Assembly (NCBI GenBank): GCA_003550945.1 | Contig: PULL01000218.1 | Coordinates: 1 to 9,550, forward strand | DNA length: 9,550 nt | Source of the DNA: Thioalkalivibrio sp. | GTDB lineage: Bacteria > Pseudomonadota > Gammaproteobacteria > Ectothiorhodospirales > Ectothiorhodospiraceae | Reading direction: 5' to 3' | Part shown: positions 4,956 to 9,550 of the stretch, piece by piece | Layout: each line of letters begins with the position of its first letter | Position numbering within the stretch: the first letter of the stretch is position 1 | The notes under the pieces: generated by a model | Told to the model about the DNA's origin: nothing | What the model saw: the letters and a program-made list of their open reading frames with translations, nothing else | Database searches by the model: none | Position numbers and translations under genes: made by a program

Positions 4956-6902
4956 GTGACCGTACACTGCAACGCGCCACCCCATGGCCGTGGCTGGCAT
5001 TCGACTGCGCGACGGGATTCCGCGCCCGGGCCTGCCGGCGCCTCTGCGCCCGATGCCGTTGCCGCCGCGTCGACACAACCCACGGGCCTGCGCCGGAGTC
5101 GGGCACACGCCTGGTTCGTGGCCGGGTTTCTGCTGCTCCTGGGCGGCAGCCTGCACGCGGAACCGCAGATCCTGGCGTCGCAGCCGCCGACGACGGAACC
5201 GGCCATGACCACGACCGGCTTCACGATCGTCGCTCAGGCCGACCCCTATGCCAGCGATTTCTTCGATCCAAGCCTGCTCGACGCAGGCGCCGAAGCGAGG
5301 GAGACGGAAACCGCTGAAGCCGATGACGATCTTTTGGACGAGGCCGCCTACGAGGCGCTGGAGGAGGCCGCCCCCGACGTCGACCTGCTGATCCAGCGTC
5401 TGCCCGAGGGCAATTTCAACGACCGGCGGGCCGTGGCGGAAGAGCTGGCCGCGACCGGCGACCCGCGCGTGCCGGTGGTCCTCGGCGCGCTGCTCGAGGG
5501 GCGCCTGCTCGCCACCGCGGAAGATCCGCCACGCATCCTGATCCGCGCCGAAACCGGCCGCGCCGGGCGCGACGCGCTGACCGGCGAACCGGTGGACGCC
5601 GATCTGATTGCGTCGGGTCGGCGCATCCCGGTGCACAATCCGTTGCGCAACGCACTGCGCAGCCTGATTGCGGTATCGACACTGTCCGCCCCCGATCCGG
5701 AGCGCCGCGCGACCTCGCTGCGGCGCCTGATGCGCGACGACGTGAGCCCGGACCTGCTCGAGTACCTCGACGACCGGGTCGAACTCGAGGACGACCCGCG
5801 CGTGATGGACCTGCTGCTGACCGTGCGCGCGCTCGCGCGCCTGAACGTCGACGACGCGCAGGTTCGCCTGGAGTCCGTCGAACTCCTGCGCGGTTCTTTG
5901 CTGAGCGAAGTGCGCGTGCGCCTGGAGGCGACCGCGAACCGTGACGACGATCCCGAGGTCCGCGCGGCCGCGCGCGAGGCGCTCGACTCCATTGAGGCCC
6001 GCATCCGCTTCTTCCGCTTCACCGAAAACCTGTTCTTCGGGCTCAGCGCCGGCTCGGTGCTGCTGCTCGCGGCAATCGGACTTGCGATCACCTTCGGCGT
6101 GATGGGCGTGATCAACATGGCCCACGGCGAACTGATCATGATCGGCGCCTACACCACCTGGTTCATCCAGACGCTGATGCCCGGAGCCTTGAGCACCAGC
6201 ATCCTGCTCGCGATCCCGGCCGCGTTCGTGGTCGCGGGGCTGGTCGGGATCGCGATGGAACGCGGGGTCATCCAGTTCCTCTACGGCCGACCGCTGGAGA
6301 CGCTGCTCGCGACCTTCGGCATCAGCCTGATTCTGCAGCAGGCGGTGCGCACCCTGTTCTCGCCGCTGAACCGGCCGGTGCAGTCCCCGGATTGGTTGAG
6401 CGGTACGCTGCAGGTGAACCCGGTGCTCGCGCTGACCTGGAGCCGGATCTACATCTTCATCTTCGCAATCATGGTCTTCGTAGCGCTGCTGCTGGTGATG
6501 AAGAAGACCAGCCTCGGGCTGAAGGTGCGCGCGGTGGCCCAGAACCGGCCGATGGCGCGGGCACTCGGCGTGCGCACCGGCTGGGTCGACGCGCTGACCT
6601 TCGGCCTCGGCGCCGGCATCGCGGGCGTGGCCGGCGTCGCGCTCTCGCAGCTCACCAACGTGGGGCCGAACATGGGTCAGGCCTACATCATCGACTCGTT
6701 CATGGTCGTGGTCTTCGGCGGCGTCGGCAACCTCTGGGGCACCTTCGTCGGCGCACTCGGCCTCGGCATGATGACCAAGTTCCTCGAACCGCACACCGGC
6801 GCGGTACTCGCGAAGATCCTCGTGCTGATCTTCATCATCCTGTTCATTCAGCGGCGCCCGCGGGGACTGTTCCCGAAAAAGGGCCGCGCGGCGGAGGCCT
6901 GA
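4956..6902 (+). CDS. urtB: Urea ABC transporter, permease UrtB (with long N-terminal region)
   Basis: UrtB is one of two permeases that form the urea channel in the inner membrane. The 648-residue product begins with a 44-residue polar leader, then RRSRAHAW and a hydrophobic stretch (53-67) ending SLHA, a likely signal peptide. Next come an acidic linker (115-142), a helical region of HEAT-like character (about 145-350) expected in the periplasm, and the LivH-like permease (355-635) with about eight membrane segments. The permease includes GVMGVINMAHGELIMIGAY (381-399), the ATPase-contact loop GLKVRAVAQNRPMARALGV (521-539) and GGVGNLWGTFVGALGLG (588-604). The start is GTG 4956 with AGGAG 8 bases upstream; no in-frame ATG precedes the signal peptide. 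The product looks longer than the 520-540 residues I recall for UrtB. It is 68 bp after urtA and 4 bp before urtC. Confidence 0.93.
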   Translation: MTVHCNAPPHGRGWHSTARRDSAPGPAGASAPDAVAAASTQPTGLRRSRAHAWFVAGFLLLLGGSLHAEPQILASQPPTTEPAMTTTGFTIVAQADPYASDFFDPSLLDAGAEARETETAEADDDLLDEAAYEALEEAAPDVDLLIQRLPEGNFNDRRAVAEELAATGDPRVPVVLGALLEGRLLATAEDPPRILIRAETGRAGRDALTGEPVDADLIASGRRIPVHNPLRNALRSLIAVSTLSAPDPERRATSLRRLMRDDVSPDLLEYLDDRVELEDDPRVMDLLLTVRALARLNVDDAQVRLESVELLRGSLLSEVRVRLEATANRDDDPEVRAAAREALDSIEARIRFFRFTENLFFGLSAGSVLLLAAIGLAITFGVMGVINMAHGELIMIGAYTTWFIQTLMPGALSTSILLAIPAAFVVAGLVGIAMERGVIQFLYGRPLETLLATFGISLILQQAVRTLFSPLNRPVQSPDWLSGTLQVNPVLALTWSRIYIFIFAIMVFVALLLVMKKTSLGLKVRAVAQNRPMARALGVRTGWVDALTFGLGAGIAGVAGVALSQLTNVGPNMGQAYIIDSFMVVVFGGVGNLWGTFVGALGLGMMTKFLEPHTGAVLAKILVLIFIILFIQRRPRGLFPKKGRAAEA

Positions 6903-6906
6903 CCCG

Positions 6907-8001
6907 ATGCTGACCCGACGGCTGTTTCTGAGCGACTGGGGCGGCATCACGGTGCTGGTGCTGCTGCTCGCGATGGTGGTCGCGGTGCCCTACGCCAATC
7001 TGGTGTTGCCGCCGGAATCGCCCTGGCACCTGTCGACCTACTGGGTCGCACTGCTTGGCAAGTTCCTGGCATTCGCGCTGCTCGCGCTCGCGATCGACCT
7101 GATCTGGGGCTACGCCGGCATCCTGTCGCTGGGGCATGGCGCCTTCTTCGGACTCGGCGGCTACGCGATGGGCATGTACCTGACCCGCCAGATCGGCGAC
7201 CGCGGCGTGTACGGCCATCCCGAGCTTCCGGATTTCATGGTGTTCCTGAGCTACGAGTCCCTGCCTTGGTTCTGGTGGGGCTTTGACATGTTCTGGTTCG
7301 CGATGCTGATGGTCGTGCTGGTGCCGGGCCTGCTGGCACTGGTGTTCGGCTGGCTCGCGTTCCGCTCCCGGGTCACCGGCGTGTATTTCGCGATCATCAC
7401 CCAGGCGCTGGTGTTCGCGCTGATGCTCGCGTTCTTCCGCAACGAGATGGGCTTCGGCGGCAACAACGGGCTGACCGACTTCAAGGACATCCTCGGTTTC
7501 TCGGTGCAGGCGCGCGAGACGCGGGTCGCGCTGTTCGTGATCTCCGCGCTCACATTGATCGCCGCCTACGTCGCCGCCCGCTACATCGTCACCTCGCGCT
7601 TCGGACGGGTGCTGATCGCGGTGCGCGACGCCGAAAGCCGCACCCGCTTCGCCGGTTACCGCGTCGAGCACTACAAGCTCTGGCTGTTCGTGTTTTCGGC
7701 GATGCTCGCGGGCATCGCGGGCGCACTGTACGTGCCGCAGGTCGGCATCATCAACCCGGGCGAGTTCTCGCCACTGCGCTCGATCGAGGCGGTGCTCTGG
7801 GTCGCGGTCGGCGGGCGCGGCAGCCTGTTCGGCGCGATCATCGGCGCGTTCGCGGTAAACGGCGCGAAGACCTGGTTCACCGCCGCCTACCCGCAAGTCT
7901 GGCTGTTCTTCCTCGGGGCATTGTTCGTGCTGGTGACCGTGTTCCTGCCACGCGGGCTGGTCGGCATCTTCCGCCGCCGGCGCACGGAGGGCGGTGCATG
8001 A
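6907..8001 (+). CDS. urtC: Urea ABC transporter, permease UrtC
   Basis: UrtC is the second, LivM-like permease, 364 residues with about eight to ten membrane segments (for example 13-34, 46-66, 129-151, 158-176, 207-227, 259-276, 330-348). Family marks are LIWGYAGILSLGHGAFFGLGGYAMGMYL (65-92), GVYFAIITQAL (158-168), GGNNGLTDF (184-192) and the cytoplasmic ATPase-contact loop GRVLIAVRDAESRTRFAGY (233-251). The C-terminal part has EAVLWVAVGGRGSLFGAIIGA (294-314) and PRGLVGIF (348-355). The long tryptophan-rich loop around SYESLPWFWWGFDMFWF (115-131) fits UrtC rather than LivM. The ATG follows GGAGG (6893-6897), which lies within the end of urtB, by 9 bases. The stop overlaps the urtD start as ATGA, a sign of translational coupling. 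Confidence 0.95.
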   Translation: MLTRRLFLSDWGGITVLVLLLAMVVAVPYANLVLPPESPWHLSTYWVALLGKFLAFALLALAIDLIWGYAGILSLGHGAFFGLGGYAMGMYLTRQIGDRGVYGHPELPDFMVFLSYESLPWFWWGFDMFWFAMLMVVLVPGLLALVFGWLAFRSRVTGVYFAIITQALVFALMLAFFRNEMGFGGNNGLTDFKDILGFSVQARETRVALFVISALTLIAAYVAARYIVTSRFGRVLIAVRDAESRTRFAGYRVEHYKLWLFVFSAMLAGIAGALYVPQVGIINPGEFSPLRSIEAVLWVAVGGRGSLFGAIIGAFAVNGAKTWFTAAYPQVWLFFLGALFVLVTVFLPRGLVGIFRRRRTEGGA

Positions 8002-8840
8002 GCGCGCTCCGCAACATTCAGACCACGATGCGTCGTGACCGCGTGTTCGGCTTTCTGCAACCGGAGCCGGACTTCGCATTGCCGGTGGACACCTCGCACG
8101 GGGCGATCCTGTACGTCGAGGACGTCAGCGTCCGCTTCGACGGCTTTCTCGCGCTGAACCGGCTGAACCTGAGCGTGAACGAGGGGGAGCTGCGCTGCAT
8201 CATCGGCCCGAACGGCGCCGGCAAGACGACGATGATGGACGTGGTCACCGGCAAGACCCGGCCCGACACCGGGCGCGTCTACTTCGGCCAGAACATCGAC
8301 CTGCTCGCGCTCGACGAATACCAGATCGCCCGCGGCGGCATCGGCCGCAAGTTCCAGAAGCCCACCGTGTTCGAGGCGCTCACCGTATTCGAGAACCTGG
8401 AACTTTCGATGGCATCGGACAAGGGCGCCTGGTCGACGTTATTCCACCGGCTCACTCCCGAACAGCGCACGCGCATCGACGAGGTGACCGAAATCATCGG
8501 CCTGCAGGAACAGCAGGGGTGGCTGGCCGGATCGCTGTCCCACGGCCAGAAACAGTGGCTCGAAATCGGCATGCTGCTGATGCAGAACCCGCGCGTGCTG
8601 CTGGTCGACGAGCCGGTCGCCGGCATGACCGGCGACGAGACCGAGCGCACCGGGGAGCTCCTCACCTCGCTGGCCGGCGACCACACCGTGATCGTCGTCG
8701 AACACGACATGGCGTTCGTGCGCTCCATCGCCCGGCGCGTGACCGTGCTGCACCAGGGCAGCGTGCTCGCCGAGGGCAGCATGAACCAGATCCAGAGCGA
8801 TCCGCGCGTGATCGAGGTCTACCTGGGAGACGAGACATGA
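7998..8840 (+). CDS. urtD: Urea ABC transporter, ATP-binding protein UrtD
   Basis: UrtD is a LivG-like ATPase, 280 residues, that drives urea import from the cytoplasmic face together with UrtE. Motifs are complete: Walker A GPNGAGKTT (70-78), Q-loop Gln120 in GIGRKFQKPTVFE, signature LSHGQKQ (180-186), Walker B LLVDEP (201-206, Asp204 and Glu205), and switch His236 in VVEHDM. The signature is LSHGQ instead of LSGGQ, which I recall as usual for UrtD. About 35 residues precede the ATPase fold (MSALRNIQ...DTSHGAILYVEDV), as in other UrtD proteins. The ATG at 7998 overlaps the urtC stop by four bases and the stop overlaps urtE in the same way, so the two ATPases are probably made in matched amounts. 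Confidence 0.95.
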   Translation: MSALRNIQTTMRRDRVFGFLQPEPDFALPVDTSHGAILYVEDVSVRFDGFLALNRLNLSVNEGELRCIIGPNGAGKTTMMDVVTGKTRPDTGRVYFGQNIDLLALDEYQIARGGIGRKFQKPTVFEALTVFENLELSMASDKGAWSTLFHRLTPEQRTRIDEVTEIIGLQEQQGWLAGSLSHGQKQWLEIGMLLMQNPRVLLVDEPVAGMTGDETERTGELLTSLAGDHTVIVVEHDMAFVRSIARRVTVLHQGSVLAEGSMNQIQSDPRVIEVYLGDET

Positions 8841-9532
8841 TTCGCGTCGAGGGCGTGAACCAGTACTACCGGCAGAGCCACATCCTCCGCGATCTGGATC
8901 TCAGCGCCGAACCCGGGCGCTGCACCTGCGTGATGGGCCGTAACGGTGTCGGCAAGACGACGCTGCTGAAGTGCATCATGGGCCTGCTGCCGATCCGCAG
9001 TGGGCGCATCCTGCTCGGCGACCGTGACATCACCCGCCTCTCCCCGGAGGCGCGTGCCCGCGGCGGCATCGGCTACGTGCCGCAGGGCCGCGAAATCTTT
9101 CCCGAACTCACCGTCGAGGAGAACCTGCGCGTGCCGCTCAGCTCGCGCGCGGACCGCGCACGGCAGATCCCGGAGTCGGTCTACGAACTGTTCCCGGTGC
9201 TGAAGGAAATGCGCCGCCGGCGCGGCGGGGATCTGTCCGGCGGACAGCAGCAGCAGCTCGCCATCGGACGGGCGCTGGTGCTCGACCCGAAGCTCCTGAT
9301 CCTCGACGAGCCCGGAGAGGGCATCCAGCCGAACATCGTGCGCCAGATCGGCGACGTGATCCGCCAGCTGAACTCCGAACTGGGCCTCTCGGTGCTGCTG
9401 GTGGAGCAGAAGCTCCCCTTCGCCCGCCGCGTCGCGGACGACTTCTACATCATGGAGAAAGGCTCGGTGGTCGCCCAGGGCGCCATTTCAGCGCTGACAG
9501 ACGCCCTTGTGCAGGAGCATCTGAGCGTCTAG
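8837..9532 (+). CDS. urtE: Urea ABC transporter, ATP-binding protein UrtE
   Basis: UrtE is a LivF-like ATPase, 231 residues, the last gene of the transporter set. It has Walker A GRNGVGKTT (34-42), Q-loop Gln83 in YVPQGREIFPELTVEENL, signature LSGGQQQQLAIGRAL (133-147), Walker B LLILDEP (153-159, Asp157 and Glu158) and the UrtE-type stretch DEPGEGIQPNIV (157-168). The switch position reads LVEQK, with Gln191 where most ABC ATPases have His; this is normal for LivF/UrtE proteins and not a defect. The ATG at 8837 overlaps the urtD stop by four bases. The frame is open upstream to 8519, but that portion is a shadow of urtD. Only 18 bases follow the stop, so no terminator or next gene can be judged. 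Confidence 0.95.
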   Translation: MIRVEGVNQYYRQSHILRDLDLSAEPGRCTCVMGRNGVGKTTLLKCIMGLLPIRSGRILLGDRDITRLSPEARARGGIGYVPQGREIFPELTVEENLRVPLSSRADRARQIPESVYELFPVLKEMRRRRGGDLSGGQQQQLAIGRALVLDPKLLILDEPGEGIQPNIVRQIGDVIRQLNSELGLSVLLVEQKLPFARRVADDFYIMEKGSVVAQGAISALTDALVQEHLSV

Positions 9533-9550
9533 CAGCGGCATAGCGGAAGC

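Noticed and set aside
4950..6950. 666-codon minus-strand open frame opposite urtB
   Set aside because: Composition dominated by His, Gln, Arg, Glu and Asp is what antisense of a hydrophobic permease gives; urtB on the plus strand is unambiguous.
9408..9412. Gln instead of His at the switch position of UrtE, possible ATPase defect
   Set aside because: VEQ is the normal form in LivF/UrtE proteins, so this is not a lesion.

Overview
The window is GC-rich chromosomal DNA from a bacterium, very probably a gammaproteobacterium. The support is the pairing of yrfG-like and nudE-like genes, which are also near neighbours in E. coli, together with an HspQ gene and a complete proteobacterial-type urea ABC transporter operon. 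A free-living member of the Ectothiorhodospiraceae (Thioalkalivibrio-like) is my guess from GC content and gene content; nothing in the window proves it.

Left part (1-1936), all on the minus strand: a 5' portion of a TauE/SafE-type (DsbD_2-like) membrane protein that runs off the left edge; 263 bp with no convincing gene (521-783); a small HspQ homologue; a 121-bp gap; and a HAD-family 5'-nucleotidase of the YrfG type. Middle part (1976-3226), plus strand and divergent from yrfG across only 39 bp: a secreted protein of unknown function, followed 6 bp later and in the same frame by a NudE-type Nudix hydrolase.

Right part (3227-9532): a 365-bp intergenic region followed by urtA-urtB-urtC-urtD-urtE, all on the plus strand and complete. 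UrtA is the periplasmic urea receptor, UrtB and UrtC are the two permeases, and UrtD and UrtE are the two ATPases. urtC/urtD and urtD/urtE overlap by ATGA, urtB/urtC are 4 bp apart, and urtA/urtB are separated by 68 bp holding a perfect 10-bp GC stem-loop, which probably sets the ratio of receptor to membrane parts. No urease, nickel-uptake or regulator gene is in view; the window ends 18 bp after urtE, so a urease cluster may follow.

The most informative non-coding structure lies upstream of urtA. It contains a near-consensus sigma-54 promoter (3406-3421) and two NtrC-type dyads 30 bp apart (centres 3245 and 3275, about -187 and -157). An IHF-like site lies near -96 and a weaker NtrC-like dyad near -43. 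The layout resembles the classic glnA enhancer-promoter, so the urea transporter is predicted to be switched on by nitrogen limitation through NtrB/NtrC. I see no mobile element, CRISPR array, tRNA or rRNA, and no clearly new multi-gene system. The least understood item is the secreted protein at 1976-2665.
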